A stretch of 64,000 nt of DNA from Kyrpidia tusciae DSM 2912 (lineage in GTDB: Bacteria > Bacillota > Bacilli > Kyrpidiales > Kyrpidiaceae). Below the pieces are notes generated by a model that made no database searches, had not been told where the DNA came from, and was given only the letters and a program-made list of their open reading frames with translations. Position numbers and translations under genes: made by a program. Position 1 is the stretch's first letter. Each line of letters begins with the position of its first letter. Of the stretch, positions 7,899-17,867 are shown in pieces. The DNA lies in NCBI RefSeq assembly GCF_000092905.1, contig NC_014098.1:1860001-1924000 (forward strand), given 5' to 3'.

Positions 7899-9263
7899 CT
7901 ACAGTTTATTCACCGCCTCTTTGAACATGCGGCCCCGCTCTTCAAAAGAGCGATACTGGTCCCAACTGGCCGCCCCCGGGGAAAGCAGCACCACATCCCC
8001 TCCCCGGGCCAAAGAGACCGCTATCCGCACCGCTTCTTCGACATCCGCAACCCTGCGGACGGGTATGCCCACCTCCTGCGCCAAGGCGGCGATCCGCGGC
8101 CCCGATTGCCCCATCGTCAGCACCGTTTTTACCCTGCCCTCTTGAAGCAGGGGCAGGAGTCGGCGATAATCGTCTCCACGATCCAGCCCCCCGGCAATCC
8201 AGATCACATTCTTCGGAAAGGCTCCGAGTGCCCGGAATGCCGCCTCGGGGTTCGTCGCCTTCGAATCGTTGTAAAAGGTCACTCCTTGCCATTGGCGCAC
8301 GAACTCCATCCGGTGTTCGACGCCGCGAAATGTACGACCCGAGGTGGCCACCGCCGACAACGAGGCGCCGGCCAACACGGCCAAGGTCCCCGCGGCCAAG
8401 AAGTTCTCCAAATTGTGTTCTCCGGGAAGCGCCACGTCGCCCACGGCGCAGACCGGTTCCGCCCGAAAGCCGTCCCACCAGAGGACGCGGTCGCCCTCCA
8501 CCGCCATGCCCGGAACTCCCGGCCGCCGCGGCCCGCCAAACCGGGCGGGCCGGGCCCGAACGCCCGCCATCAATTGGTGCTCGTCCTTCCGGCCACCGTT
8601 CAGGACCGCGTAATCCTCCGGTCCCTGGTTGACAAACATGTTCTTTTTGGCTGCGGCGTAGGCTTCGAGACCGCCATGATAATCCAGGTGAGCGGGATAG
8701 ATGTTGAGAATCGCACCGATGTGCGGGCGAAACCGAAGGGTTCCCTGCAACTGGAAACTGGACAACTCCGCCACAAGCCATTCTTCCGAATCGATGGCCT
8801 CCACCACATCGCACAGCGGCACACCGATATTCCCGGCCACCCGGTGGGGCACTCCGGCCACCTCCAACATGTGACCGACCCAAGAAGTGGTGGTGGTCTT
8901 CCCGTTGGTGCCCGTAATCCCCAGCCAATTCTCTGGACGAATGCGCCAAGCCACTTCCAGTTCTGTCACCACCGGGATGCCCCGGCGGATCGCCTCGGCC
9001 ACCGGATGGGCACTGTAGGGAACACCCGGATTTTTCACCACCTCGTCCCATGGTTGATCAAAGAGGCTCTCCGGATGACCCCCCACCACCAACCGAGCCC
9101 CCATCCGCGCCAGCTCGTTTGCCTCTTTCCCCAACTCCTCCGCCCGCCGTCGGTCCGTAATCGTGACCTGTGCGCCGTGCCGAAGGAGGAGGCGGGCCAC
9201 CGCCGCCCCGCTTCGCGCCAAACCAACCACCAACACCCGTGCCCCGGCCCACTCATTGACCAC
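7899..9263 (-). CDS. murD: UDP-N-acetylmuramoyl-L-alanine:D-glutamate ligase MurD
   Basis: A cytoplasmic ATP-dependent Mur ligase that adds D-glutamate to UDP-MurNAc-L-Ala. Domain 1 is a Rossmann-like fold (ARVLVVGLARSGAAVA). Domain 2 carries the P-loop ITGTNGKTTTTSWV, the metal-site region WLVAELSSFQLQ and the HLDYH motif. Domain 3 includes TFYNDSKATNPEA, the usual MurD signature. At 454 residues it is full length. The start is GTG at 9263 with a GAGGTG site 7 bases upstream. Confidence 0.95.
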   Translation of the reverse strand: MVNEWAGARVLVVGLARSGAAVARLLLRHGAQVTITDRRRAEELGKEANELARMGARLVVGGHPESLFDQPWDEVVKNPGVPYSAHPVAEAIRRGIPVVTELEVAWRIRPENWLGITGTNGKTTTTSWVGHMLEVAGVPHRVAGNIGVPLCDVVEAIDSEEWLVAELSSFQLQGTLRFRPHIGAILNIYPAHLDYHGGLEAYAAAKKNMFVNQGPEDYAVLNGGRKDEHQLMAGVRARPARFGGPRRPGVPGMAVEGDRVLWWDGFRAEPVCAVGDVALPGEHNLENFLAAGTLAVLAGASLSAVATSGRTFRGVEHRMEFVRQWQGVTFYNDSKATNPEAAFRALGAFPKNVIWIAGGLDRGDDYRRLLPLLQEGRVKTVLTMGQSGPRIAALAQEVGIPVRRVADVEEAVRIAVSLARGGDVVLLSPGAASWDQYRSFEERGRMFKEAVNKL

Positions 9264-9303
9264 ACCCTGTCACCTCTTCCGATCCACAGACGGCACCCGC
9301 CGC

Positions 9304-10266
9304 CTAACCCCTGGCGTACAAAACCAACGCCCCGGCCGATAGACACAGTCCGACCGCCCAAAAGGTGCTCACCACCCGCCACTCGGACCAGCCGCCGAGC
9401 TCAAAATGGTGGTGCAACGGGCTCATTCGAAACACCCTTCGGCCAAAAGTCTGAAAGGCAAACACTTGAATCATCACGGACAGGGCCTCAGCCACGAATA
9501 CCCCGCCGATCAGGATCAGCCAAAACTCCGTTTTCGTCAAGACCGCCGCTGACGCCAGAGCCGCTCCGATGGCGAGAGACCCCGTATCCCCCATAAACAC
9601 CCGGGCCGGGTGGGCATTGAAGACGAGAAATCCGAGCAGCGCCCCCATCATCGCCGCGCAGAACACCACCAAGTCATACTGACTGTTCCACCAGGCCACC
9701 ACCACATAGGTTCCCAAGGCGATGGCCGCGGTCCCAGCAGCCAAGCCATCCAGACCATCGGTCAGATTCACTGCATTCGAGGTCCCGATGAGCACCAAGG
9801 CCAGGAAGGGAAGATACAGTCCCCCGAGATGCCACGTCACGTCCACCAGGGGAATATACACGTCAAAAGAAAAGCCGTGGAACCTCGCCAGAGCCAGAAA
9901 AAAGAGCACCGCCACCGCCCCTTGGGCGAGCAGTTTTTGCCGGGCGGTCAGGCCGAGATTCCTCCGTTTCACCACTTTGATATAGTCGTCGATAAAACCG
10001 ATGAGTCCAAAGGCGAGGGTGGCCCCAACCGCCAATAACGCCGCAGGCGAACGACCGGCGAACTGCCATACCGTGACCGCCGTCGCCAAAAGAATAATCG
10101 TCCCCCCCATGGTCGGAGTCCCGGATTTTTTCTTGTGGGACACCGGCCCCTCCTCGCGGATGCTCTGGCCGATCCTGAGTCGGCGCAGCACGGGAATAAA
10201 CAGAGGCCCGAGGAGAACGGCCACCACAAAAGCCGTTCCCGCTGTCAACCAGACCGCCTGCATCAT
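9304..10266 (-). CDS. mraY: Phospho-MurNAc-pentapeptide transferase MraY
   Basis: An integral membrane enzyme that transfers phospho-MurNAc-pentapeptide to undecaprenyl phosphate, giving lipid I. It has 320 residues and about ten membrane helices. Family motifs are present: KKKSGTPTMGG near the N-terminus, FGLIGFIDDYIKV with the catalytic aspartates, NAVNLTDGLDGLAAG, and HPARVFMGDTGSLA. The C-terminal MSPLHHHFELGGW is diagnostic. It follows murE by 17 bases; murF is not in the cluster, as in B. subtilis. Confidence 0.96.
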   Translation of the reverse strand: MMQAVWLTAGTAFVVAVLLGPLFIPVLRRLRIGQSIREEGPVSHKKKSGTPTMGGTIILLATAVTVWQFAGRSPAALLAVGATLAFGLIGFIDDYIKVVKRRNLGLTARQKLLAQGAVAVLFFLALARFHGFSFDVYIPLVDVTWHLGGLYLPFLALVLIGTSNAVNLTDGLDGLAAGTAAIALGTYVVVAWWNSQYDLVVFCAAMMGALLGFLVFNAHPARVFMGDTGSLAIGAALASAAVLTKTEFWLILIGGVFVAEALSVMIQVFAFQTFGRRVFRMSPLHHHFELGGWSEWRVVSTFWAVGLCLSAGALVLYARG

Positions 10267-10283
10267 AAGGCCCTCCTTCTTTC

Positions 10284-11786
10284 CTACCGACCGCCGGGAG
10301 TATAAAGAGCATCCAAGGCTTTCCGAGCCTCCACCCGGTCATCAAAGGGAAACTTGCGTCTTCCAATGATTTGGTACGTCTCGTGCCCCTTGCCAGCGAT
10401 GAGCACCACATCCTTCTCCCCGGCCAAGTGGATCGCCCGGCGAATCGCCTCGGTCCGATCGGAAATCCGTTCATACCGGGAGGTGTCCGCACCGATTTCC
10501 CGAAGGCCCGCCTCAATGTCATCCAAGATTCGCTCCGGATCCTCGGTGCGAGGATTATCGGACGTCAAAATGGCATAATCCGCCCTGGTGTAGGCGATGC
10601 GCCCCATCAGCGGTCGCTTGGTCCGATCCCGGTCACCGCCGCAGCCGAACACGACGATCAACCGCCCTGACGCAACCTCCCGAAGGGCCTGCAGGACATT
10701 GTCCAAGCTGTCGGGCGTATGGGCATAATCCACCACCACCCCGAAGGGCTGCCCGGCATCCACCCGTTCCATCCGCCCTGGAACTCCGCTGACCCGGGCC
10801 AATTGGTCCGCCATCCAGTCCAGGTCGAGCCCCTGGATCCAACCCGCCCCCATGGCCGCCAGGGTGTTGTAAACGCTGAACCTGCCGGGCAGCGGCACGT
10901 GCACCCGAGTCCGCCGGCCCTCGATCTCCGCCACAAACCGTACGCCCCGGGTGTCGACCTCCACCTCCCGGGCGCGCAGATCGGCGGGGCGGTCCACCCC
11001 GTAGGTTACGGTCTGGGCCGTGGTTTGCCGGGCCATCCATTTCCCCACCGGGTCATCGAGGTTCACCACGGCAAAGGCTTGATCCGCCCGGGTATCGCCA
11101 TACTCATTCCCCAACCGGGCGAACAGTTTCCCCTTCGCCTCCCGGTACGCCTCCATCGATCCGTGAAAATCCAGGTGGTCCTGGGTGAGGTTGGTGAAAA
11201 CGGCGGTATGAAAACGCGTCCCGGCAACCCGGTCCAACTCCAGGGCGTGGGAGGAGACTTCCATCACCGCGTGGCTCACCCCCGCATCCCTCATCTGCGC
11301 GAAGAGGCGCTGCAACTCCACCGCTTCAGGAGTGGTGTTGACCGCTCCCGAGCTCCGGTCGCCGATCCGGGTCTGGATGGTGCCGATCAGTCCCGTCCGG
11401 GCTCCACCGGCCCGAAGGAGATGATCAATCAAATGGGTCACCGTGGTTTTCCCGTTCGTCCCGGTCACGCCGATCACCCGCATGGCCCTGGAGGGGTGCC
11501 GGAAAAATACCGCCGCCAGCACAGCGGCCGCCCGGCGGGTGTCGGGCACCACGATCTGGGGCAGAGGTGTGTCCAGGCAATCCTCCACCACCGCCGCCAC
11601 CGCGCCGGACCGGCGCGCCTCGTCTACGAAAGCATGCCCGTCCACCGTGTGGCCCCGGAGAGCAATAAACAGACTGCCCGGCCCGGCGGTGCGGGAATCG
11701 GCGGTGACATCGGTCACCTCCACCGCCGAGATCTCCCCCACCACCCGCACATGCAATAGAGCGCTCACCAAATCTTGCAATCTCAC
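10284..11786 (-). CDS. murE: UDP-MurNAc-tripeptide synthetase MurE (meso-diaminopimelate type)
   Basis: An ATP-dependent ligase that adds the third stem-peptide residue. The P-loop VIGVTGTNGKTTVTHL and the lysine-containing region around LTQDHLDFHGSMEAYREAK are intact. The amino-acid selecting motif reads DNPR (in TSDNPRTEDPERI), which in MurE enzymes signals meso-diaminopimelate and not lysine; this fits a Bacillus-type A1-gamma wall. The GTG at 11786 has a GAGGG site 6 bases upstream; an ATG two codons earlier (11792) has no spaced site. About 500 residues, normal. Confidence 0.95.
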   Translation of the reverse strand: MRLQDLVSALLHVRVVGEISAVEVTDVTADSRTAGPGSLFIALRGHTVDGHAFVDEARRSGAVAAVVEDCLDTPLPQIVVPDTRRAAAVLAAVFFRHPSRAMRVIGVTGTNGKTTVTHLIDHLLRAGGARTGLIGTIQTRIGDRSSGAVNTTPEAVELQRLFAQMRDAGVSHAVMEVSSHALELDRVAGTRFHTAVFTNLTQDHLDFHGSMEAYREAKGKLFARLGNEYGDTRADQAFAVVNLDDPVGKWMARQTTAQTVTYGVDRPADLRAREVEVDTRGVRFVAEIEGRRTRVHVPLPGRFSVYNTLAAMGAGWIQGLDLDWMADQLARVSGVPGRMERVDAGQPFGVVVDYAHTPDSLDNVLQALREVASGRLIVVFGCGGDRDRTKRPLMGRIAYTRADYAILTSDNPRTEDPERILDDIEAGLREIGADTSRYERISDRTEAIRRAIHLAGEKDVVLIAGKGHETYQIIGRRKFPFDDRVEARKALDALYTPGGR

Positions 11787-11882
11787 GACCATCCCTCGTT
11801 TCACTACATTCCAGTATGGACCGATTCCGAAGAACGCAGACGGGTTCGGGTCTTCCCCGGGGCCGCTCTCCTGCCCATGCCT

Positions 11883-13826
11883 TTACGGCGCCCCGGCTGG
11901 CTTTGGACCCAAGTAGATCCGCACCGTGGTGCCCGGGGGCACTTTCGTGCCGGCCTGGGGCGCCTGGGCGATCACATAATCCCCTTGGCCGGCGGTCGCC
12001 ACGTTGAGTTGGGCGCTGCTCTCCAGCATTGTCCGCCGGGCCTCGTCCAAGGACCGGCCGGCAACGTCCGGCACTTCCACAGGCTTGGTGTCCAGGTACC
12101 CGTACTCCCGCGGAATCCCTTGGGAACTCGGCGGAACACCGAGGTACTGCAGGCTGTCCGCCAGGATGTGGCCCACCACCGGCGCCGCGATCACCCCGCC
12201 GAATATCACCGGCGCCTTGGGGTTATCCACCGCGACGTAAGCCACCAATCTCGGATGGTCCGCCGGAGCCATGCCGATGAAAGACACGATGTAATGGTTG
12301 CGCATGTAGTGGCCGTCCGGCCCCACAACCTGGGCGGTACCCGTTTTGCCCGCCACCCGATACCCTTCCGAATAGGCGTTTTTTCCGGTTCCCCGGGCGA
12401 CCACGCTTTCCAGGGCCCCCCGAACCAATTCCGCCGTTTGGGGAGAAATCACCCGGCGGACCGGAGTGGGCTGGCGTTCGCTAATCACCTGCTCGGTCTC
12501 GTGATCCACCCATTTGGCCGCAACATAAGGCTTCATCAAAACCCCGCCGTTGGCCACGGCGCTCACCGCCATGACCTGTTGGATGGGCGTCACCGAAACG
12601 CCCTGGCCGAAGGAGGTCGTGGCCAACTCCAAAGGCCCCACCCGGGACAGTTTGAATAGAATCCCGGAACCCTCCCCCGGGAGGTCAATGCCCGTTTTCG
12701 ACCCAAAACCGAACGCCCGGATGTAATGAAAAAGGGCATCCTTCCCCAAGCGCTGTCCCATCAGCATGAAACCGGGGTTGCACGAGTTCTCCACCACTTC
12801 CAGGAATGATTCAGACCCGTGCCCCCCGGCTTTCCAGCACCGGATCCGATGCCCGGCGACTTCAAAATACCCCGGGTCGAAAAACCGCTCATCCAGCCGA
12901 ATCTTGTTTTCCTGCAAAGCCGCGGAGAGCGTCACAATTTTAAAGGTCGAACCCGGTTCAAAAGTTTTCCAGATGGCCAAATTTCGATCGTACACCTGAT
13001 GAGGATAATCCTGGTAGTTGGTGGGGTTAAAGGTCGGGGCGTTTTCCATGGCCAGGATTTCTCCAGTGCCCGGATCGGCCACCACCGCCGTCACGCTATC
13101 CGGATGATACTCCGCCACCACCCGGTCAATTTCCCGCCGCACAAAGGAGGAAATCTGCTCATCCAGGGTGAGGTACACATCTTCGCCGGGCTGGGGCGGT
13201 ATGTAGGTACTCTCGGTCCCCGGCATAGCTTCCCCTTTAGCATTGGCAAAAAAGGAAATCGCTCCCGGAAAACCCCGCAACCGGGCATCATACTGTGCTT
13301 CCAATCCGGCTAAACCCTGGTTATCGATGCCGACGAAGCCCAGAACGTGTGCGGCCAGCTCCCCAAAGGGATAATACCGCCGGCCTTCTTCCGTAATGTA
13401 CACGCCGGGCAGGTGCAAATCCCGCACCGCCTTCGCTTTCGCGTCGTCGATCTTCCTTCCCCCCGCTACGTACACCATCAGGGTGCGCTTCGAAATCAGG
13501 CTCAGGATCCGCTGTTCCGACACGTTCAAGACGGGGGCAAGCCGGCCGGCCGTCACCGCTTTATCCCGGATCTGGGCCGGAACCGCCACCACCGTCGGAG
13601 CGCTGACGTTGTAAGCCAATACATGGCCGTTTCGATCATACACCGTTCCCCTTTTCGGCTCAACCGGAATATCGCGCCGCCACGAATCCATCGCCCGCTG
13701 GGTGAGCCAGGGCGATTGCACGAGTTGGATGTACCCCAGGCGCCCGATCAACAGCGCGAACGTCAGAAGGGCGGCGAGGCTCACCCACGCCAGTCGCCGC
13801 CTTCTGGTCCAATCCCGGTCTCCCAC
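11883..13826 (-). CDS. spoVD: Sporulation-specific class B penicillin-binding protein SpoVD
   Basis: A transpeptidase used in B. subtilis for spore cortex synthesis with SpoVE. An N-terminal membrane helix is followed by the class B dimerisation domain (EPKRGTVYDRNGHVLA). The penicillin-binding domain has the active-site tetrad in FEPGSTFKIVTL, the SxN motif in ENSCNPGF and KTGTAQV. A single C-terminal PASTA domain starts at VEVPDVAGRSLDEARR. The start is taken as GTG at 13826 (GGAGG 7 bases upstream) and not at 13868, giving 647 residues. It is followed by pbpB upstream, the usual tandem pair. Confidence 0.92.
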   Translation of the reverse strand: MGDRDWTRRRRLAWVSLAALLTFALLIGRLGYIQLVQSPWLTQRAMDSWRRDIPVEPKRGTVYDRNGHVLAYNVSAPTVVAVPAQIRDKAVTAGRLAPVLNVSEQRILSLISKRTLMVYVAGGRKIDDAKAKAVRDLHLPGVYITEEGRRYYPFGELAAHVLGFVGIDNQGLAGLEAQYDARLRGFPGAISFFANAKGEAMPGTESTYIPPQPGEDVYLTLDEQISSFVRREIDRVVAEYHPDSVTAVVADPGTGEILAMENAPTFNPTNYQDYPHQVYDRNLAIWKTFEPGSTFKIVTLSAALQENKIRLDERFFDPGYFEVAGHRIRCWKAGGHGSESFLEVVENSCNPGFMLMGQRLGKDALFHYIRAFGFGSKTGIDLPGEGSGILFKLSRVGPLELATTSFGQGVSVTPIQQVMAVSAVANGGVLMKPYVAAKWVDHETEQVISERQPTPVRRVISPQTAELVRGALESVVARGTGKNAYSEGYRVAGKTGTAQVVGPDGHYMRNHYIVSFIGMAPADHPRLVAYVAVDNPKAPVIFGGVIAAPVVGHILADSLQYLGVPPSSQGIPREYGYLDTKPVEVPDVAGRSLDEARRTMLESSAQLNVATAGQGDYVIAQAPQAGTKVPPGTTVRIYLGPKPAGAP

Positions 13827-13908
13827 ATGGCCCCCTCCCTTCACGGCCTCTGTGGGAACCATATGCACACATCGGACGAACTAGAAGACCCTGTCCGCCA
13901 TCCGGGCC

Positions 13909-16065
13909 CTACGACCCAGGTGACCGGCTGTCGAATGTCACTTGGACCGTGGATCCGGCCGGGACGAGTCCGTCGGCGGGCACGCTCTGGGAGATCGCCC
14001 AGCCATCCCCGGTGGGACTCAGTTTCAGACCCACCGCCGCGCACAGATCTGCGGCGTCCCGCATGGTGAGCCCGGTGAAATCCGGAACAGCCACCTTCCC
14101 GTCATCCCTGGCCGGAGTCTGCAGCACCACTGCCGCCCCCTTGGCCACCTGAACGCCGGGAGCCGGCCACTGGTGCGCCACAGGGCCCGGCTTGCCGGTC
14201 AGCCACGCCTTCAGGCCGGCAGCCCGGAGAATTTGCTGGGCTTGCCCGCTGTCCTTCTCCTGCACCGAAGGCACGGTGACGAGATTCTGCGGCGCGGGCG
14301 GGGCCGGGTTCGGCGCGCCTTTGGGAGGATTCGCCGCCAGATCCTTGGGATCCGGGGCCACCCCGAGATAGGGCAACACCTGTTCCAGAATCCTTTTTGC
14401 CACCGGCGAAGCCACGGTATTTCCAAACTGGAGGGCCACCTTTGGCGCTTCGGCCGTGACGTAGATCAGAACCCGGGGATCATTTTCCGGGGCGAAACCG
14501 ATAAAAGACGTCCGGTAGCGATCCGGGTAGTATCCCGTATGATTCGGCAAAGGAATCTGGGCGGTGCCCGTCTTCCCGGCCACGTGATATCCCGGGATAT
14601 ACGCCGCTTTTGATGTATCTTTGCTCACGACATCCTCCATAATCTGCCGAACCGTGTTCAACACATCCGGGGGAGCCACCCCGTCTCGAATCACCTCGGT
14701 CCCTTGTTTCTGCAAGACGGCTCCAGTCTTGGGATCGACCACCTCTTTCAACACATGGGGGCGAACCAGCTTTCCTCCGTTGGCGATGGCCGTCACCTCT
14801 TCCACTTGCTGGATCGGCGTCACCGCAATGCCCTGCCCAAAGGCGGTCGTCGCCAAATCGATGGGCCGGATGGTCGCGGGATCGAACAACTGGGCCCCGC
14901 TTTCACCGGGGAGATCAATCCCGGTCTTGGAATGAAAACCGAATTGATCGATGTACTGGTACAGTTTTTCAGCCCCGACCCGTTGCCCCAGGATGACGAA
15001 TCCCACGTTACTGGAGACAATGACCGCCTGCCGGAAGCTGATGGTTCCGAACCCCGTCCAATTCCAGTCGTGGATCGGCACCCCTTGAACCACGATCTTG
15101 CCGGATTGAAAGGTGTCGTTGAGATTGACCTTATGCTCCGCCAGGGCGGCCGTCAAGGTGACCAGTTTAAAAGTTGAGCCCGGCTCAAAAGGGTCGGAGA
15201 TGGCGATATTCCGGTCCAACACCGATGAACTGGATTTCCAGTACTGATTCGGGTCGAAAGTCGGGCGGTTCGCCATGGCCAGGATTTCCCCGGTGCGGGG
15301 GTCAGCCACGATCACCGAGGCCGTTTGCGGATGTGCATCGGCCATGAGCCGGTCGAGTTCCCGTTCGACGATGGCCTGAATGGCGCTGTCGATGGTGAGC
15401 ACCACATTTTTCCCGTCCACCGGCGGGTCAATCTGCTCCTTCCCGAAGGGGAGCGGATACCCGTTGCGGTCTTTCAGGTACCGGGCGTGACCGGACTGCC
15501 CTTTGAGAATGTTATTGTACTCCAGTTCTACCCCGGCCTGGCCCTCCCCGGTGTCCACGTTCGTGAACCCCAGAACATGGGCCGCCAAACTTCCCCCTGG
15601 GTAAACGCGCTTGGTGGTATCCGTCAAAAATACCCCGGGCAACTTAAGACTGCGAATTTTCTGAGCTACGTCTTCATCCAGGCGCATCCCCCCCGGGCGC
15701 AGTTCGGTCCATTCCCCGGCGGCAGACACCACCTGGTCGATCTGGTCGGGAGTCATGTGCACCAGGGGAGCCAGCTTCGCGACGCCAGATTCATCGATCA
15801 CGGGAATGTCCGGAAACTGCCCCGCTTTGGTGTGGAGGACCACGTTGTACGCCGGCACTGTCTCCGCCAGCACCCGGCCGTTGCGGTCCAGGATCTCCCC
15901 CCGCTTGGCGGGGAGATCCTCATTGGCCACCCACACGTTTTCCGCCTGGGCGGCCCAAGCCGGGGTATTCACCACCTGGATCCAGCCCAGCCGCAATGTA
16001 ACGGCCGCAAGGGTCGCCACCAACCCCCCGAGCAGCCACACATGCCTTCGGCGTCCGCGTCTCAT
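13909..16065 (-). CDS. pbpB: Division penicillin-binding protein PBP2B (FtsI type) with two PASTA domains
   Basis: A septal transpeptidase. The membrane anchor (about residues 8-28) precedes the dimerisation domain (PAKRGEILDRNGRVLAE). The catalytic domain shows FEPGSTFKLVTL, SSNVGFV and KTGTAQIPLP. The C-terminus has a proline-rich linker followed by two PASTA repeats (about the last 130 residues), one more than SpoVD. The ATG at 16065 overlaps the ftsL stop as ATGA, which decides the start over an upstream in-frame ATG. About 718 residues, normal for B. subtilis-type PBP2B. Confidence 0.94.
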   Translation of the reverse strand: MRRGRRRHVWLLGGLVATLAAVTLRLGWIQVVNTPAWAAQAENVWVANEDLPAKRGEILDRNGRVLAETVPAYNVVLHTKAGQFPDIPVIDESGVAKLAPLVHMTPDQIDQVVSAAGEWTELRPGGMRLDEDVAQKIRSLKLPGVFLTDTTKRVYPGGSLAAHVLGFTNVDTGEGQAGVELEYNNILKGQSGHARYLKDRNGYPLPFGKEQIDPPVDGKNVVLTIDSAIQAIVERELDRLMADAHPQTASVIVADPRTGEILAMANRPTFDPNQYWKSSSSVLDRNIAISDPFEPGSTFKLVTLTAALAEHKVNLNDTFQSGKIVVQGVPIHDWNWTGFGTISFRQAVIVSSNVGFVILGQRVGAEKLYQYIDQFGFHSKTGIDLPGESGAQLFDPATIRPIDLATTAFGQGIAVTPIQQVEEVTAIANGGKLVRPHVLKEVVDPKTGAVLQKQGTEVIRDGVAPPDVLNTVRQIMEDVVSKDTSKAAYIPGYHVAGKTGTAQIPLPNHTGYYPDRYRTSFIGFAPENDPRVLIYVTAEAPKVALQFGNTVASPVAKRILEQVLPYLGVAPDPKDLAANPPKGAPNPAPPAPQNLVTVPSVQEKDSGQAQQILRAAGLKAWLTGKPGPVAHQWPAPGVQVAKGAAVVLQTPARDDGKVAVPDFTGLTMRDAADLCAAVGLKLSPTGDGWAISQSVPADGLVPAGSTVQVTFDSRSPGS

Positions 16066-16442
16066 CGGCTCCCCGCACCTCCCGAGGCCGAGAGCACCCG
16101 CCACTGATCCGGGGAAACGGGCACCAGCCCCATCTTTTTCGCCACATCCACCACCCGGGAAGGCGCGGAGAGCCGGCTGACCTCGCTCTGCAAAACGTTA
16201 TTCTGCTGTTCGAGATCAGCCACCTGGCCCTGAACCTCCTGCACGTGATAGTTGCGTGCCGTGATCGCCGCGTCCCGGGAAATCACCCAGCTTACCACCG
16301 CGACGGCCAACAGCACCACGGCGACCAGCGAAACCCGGTCGCGCACCACCTCCGGGGATAGGCGGGGAAGCCGCCTTTCTCCAGAGCGGGGTCTGGCACT
16401 CGGTTTTGTCACGACCTGTTTCAATGGTTTCACAGCCGCCAT
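16062..16442 (-). CDS. ftsL: Cell division protein FtsL
   Basis: A small bitopic division protein of 126 residues: basic cytoplasmic tail, one membrane helix (about 40-58), then a leucine-zipper-like coiled coil (VQGQVADLEQQNNVLQSEV) and a short tail. The ATG at 16442 has an AAGGGAG site 8 bases upstream and starts after rsmH ends; a longer frame would overlap rsmH. Low sequence conservation is usual for FtsL, so the call rests on topology, size and its place between rsmH and pbpB. It is coupled to pbpB by ATGA. Confidence 0.88.
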   Translation of the reverse strand: MAAVKPLKQVVTKPSARPRSGERRLPRLSPEVVRDRVSLVAVVLLAVAVVSWVISRDAAITARNYHVQEVQGQVADLEQQNNVLQSEVSRLSAPSRVVDVAKKMGLVPVSPDQWRVLSASGGAGSR

Positions 16443-16455
16443 CCCATACACTCCC

Positions 16456-17403
16456 TTATTCCTGCGCAAGGCGCTCTGCCCCGCGAAGTTTGGCTGAACG
16501 GGCCCGGGGATTGCGCGCAAGTTCCTCAGGACCGGGAACGATCGGCCGGCGGCCGATCAGCCGGACCCGCGGCCGACGTCCACAGGTGCACACCGGCGCT
16601 TCCGGAGGGCAAATGCAGGACCTGGCCTCCTCGGCGAGAATCCGCTTGACGATACGATCCTCCAGAGAATGGAAGGCAATCACCGCCAACCGCCCGCCCG
16701 GGCGAAGGACCTCCAGGGCTCCCTTCACCCCCTCCTCCAGCGCTCCCAACTCATCATTCACCGCGATGCGCAAGGCTTGAAAGGTCCTTCGCGCGGGATG
16801 AGGCCCGTGTCGTCGGGCGGCGGCCGGAATGGCTTCCTTCACCAGTTCCGCCAACTCTCCGGTGGTCTCGATGGCCTGGCGTTGTCTCCGCCTCACAATG
16901 GCTTTGGCGATGCGGGCCGCCCATCGTTCTTCCCCATAATCCCGGACCACCCGGGCAAGCTCCCCCTCGGGCCAACTGTTGACGATGTCCCGGGCGGTCA
17001 GCGTTCCGGAAAGATCCATTCGCATGTCGAGGGGGGCGTCCGAGCGGTAGCTAAATCCTCGTTCCGCCTCGTCCACCTGAGGGGAGGACAGCCCCACGTC
17101 GAGAAGGATCCCGTCCACGCCCTCGATCACACCGAGACCCCAAAGAATCTCCTTGATGCGACGAAAATTCCCCTTGACGGTCGTCACCCGCCCTCCATAA
17201 GGGGTCAGCCGCTCCTTCGAGGCGGTCAAGGCTTCATCGTCCTGGTCGATACCGATCAGCCTGCCGTCCGGTGCCGCAGCCTCAAGGATCGCCTGGGCGT
17301 GCCCTCCGCCTCCCAAGGTGCCGTCCACGTACAATCCGCCCGGGCGAGGCTGGAGTATCGCGAGGACCTCGTGAAGCAAAACCGGTTCGTGGCGGAACGC
17401 CAA
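16456..17403 (-). CDS. rsmH: 16S rRNA m4C1402 methyltransferase RsmH (MraW)
   Basis: A SAM-dependent methyltransferase that N4-methylates C1402 in the ribosomal decoding centre. The N-terminal HEPVLLHEVL, the SAM motif YVDGTLGGGGHA and GILLDVGLSSPQVDEAERGFS are diagnostic, with FHSLEDRIVKR near the C-terminus. 315 residues. The start is TTG at 17403 with GGGGGGAG upstream. A cysteine-rich stretch (CICPPEAPVCTCG) near the C-terminus is also seen in Firmicute homologues. It lies directly after mraZ. Confidence 0.95.
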   Translation of the reverse strand: MAFRHEPVLLHEVLAILQPRPGGLYVDGTLGGGGHAQAILEAAAPDGRLIGIDQDDEALTASKERLTPYGGRVTTVKGNFRRIKEILWGLGVIEGVDGILLDVGLSSPQVDEAERGFSYRSDAPLDMRMDLSGTLTARDIVNSWPEGELARVVRDYGEERWAARIAKAIVRRRQRQAIETTGELAELVKEAIPAAARRHGPHPARRTFQALRIAVNDELGALEEGVKGALEVLRPGGRLAVIAFHSLEDRIVKRILAEEARSCICPPEAPVCTCGRRPRVRLIGRRPIVPGPEELARNPRARSAKLRGAERLAQE

Positions 17404-17419
17404 CGCACTCCCCCCGATC

Positions 17420-17851
17420 TTAAAATCCCAGCTCTGCCAGGCTTTCCGCTATGCCGGAAAAAGATTCCTGGGCTTTGTCAAAATACGCATCCCACGCCTC
17501 CTTGGCCCACACTTCCACCCGGCTTGAAACCCCGATAATCACGCAATCCTTCTCCAGGGACGCGTACTCGCGAAGGGACCCGGGAATCAGAATCCGACCC
17601 TGTCGATCAAATTCGCACTCCGTCGCCCCAGAAAAGAAAAATCGCATGAAAGCCCGGGCCTCCGGTCGGGCCACAGGTAGGCTCTTCAACTTTGCTTCGA
17701 CGCTCTCCCATTCTTTTCGCGGATAAGCGAAAAGGCAGCGGTCCAACCCCCGGGTCAGAATAAAACCCGGACCGAGGCCTTCCCGAAATTTGGCGGGCAT
17801 GGTGAGCCGACCTTTGTCGTCCACGGTATGACTGAACTCCCCGATGAACAA
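17420..17851 (-). CDS. mraZ: Transcriptional regulator MraZ
   Basis: The first gene of the dcw cluster, 143 residues, with two AbrB-like SpoVT swapped-hairpin halves. The conserved [12 protein letters not shown] lies in the first half and the related [16 protein letters not shown] in the second. MraZ forms a ring that binds tandem repeats upstream of its own operon and in other species represses or activates it. The start is TTG at 17849-17851. A candidate four-repeat operator lies just upstream (17868-17907). Confidence 0.95.
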   Translation of the reverse strand: MFIGEFSHTVDDKGRLTMPAKFREGLGPGFILTRGLDRCLFAYPRKEWESVEAKLKSLPVARPEARAFMRFFFSGATECEFDRQGRILIPGSLREYASLEKDCVIIGVSSRVEVWAKEAWDAYFDKAQESFSGIAESLAELGF

Positions 17852-17867
17852 GGTCGCTCACCACCCT

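Noticed and set aside
7863-9596. 577-codon open frame on the plus strand
   Set aside because: Complementary shadow of murD and neighbours in G+C-rich DNA, with His/Arg/Pro-rich nonsense sequence.
10266-10284. Missing murF as a sign of deletion
   Set aside because: The B. subtilis dcw cluster also lacks murF at this place, so the order murE-mraY is normal.
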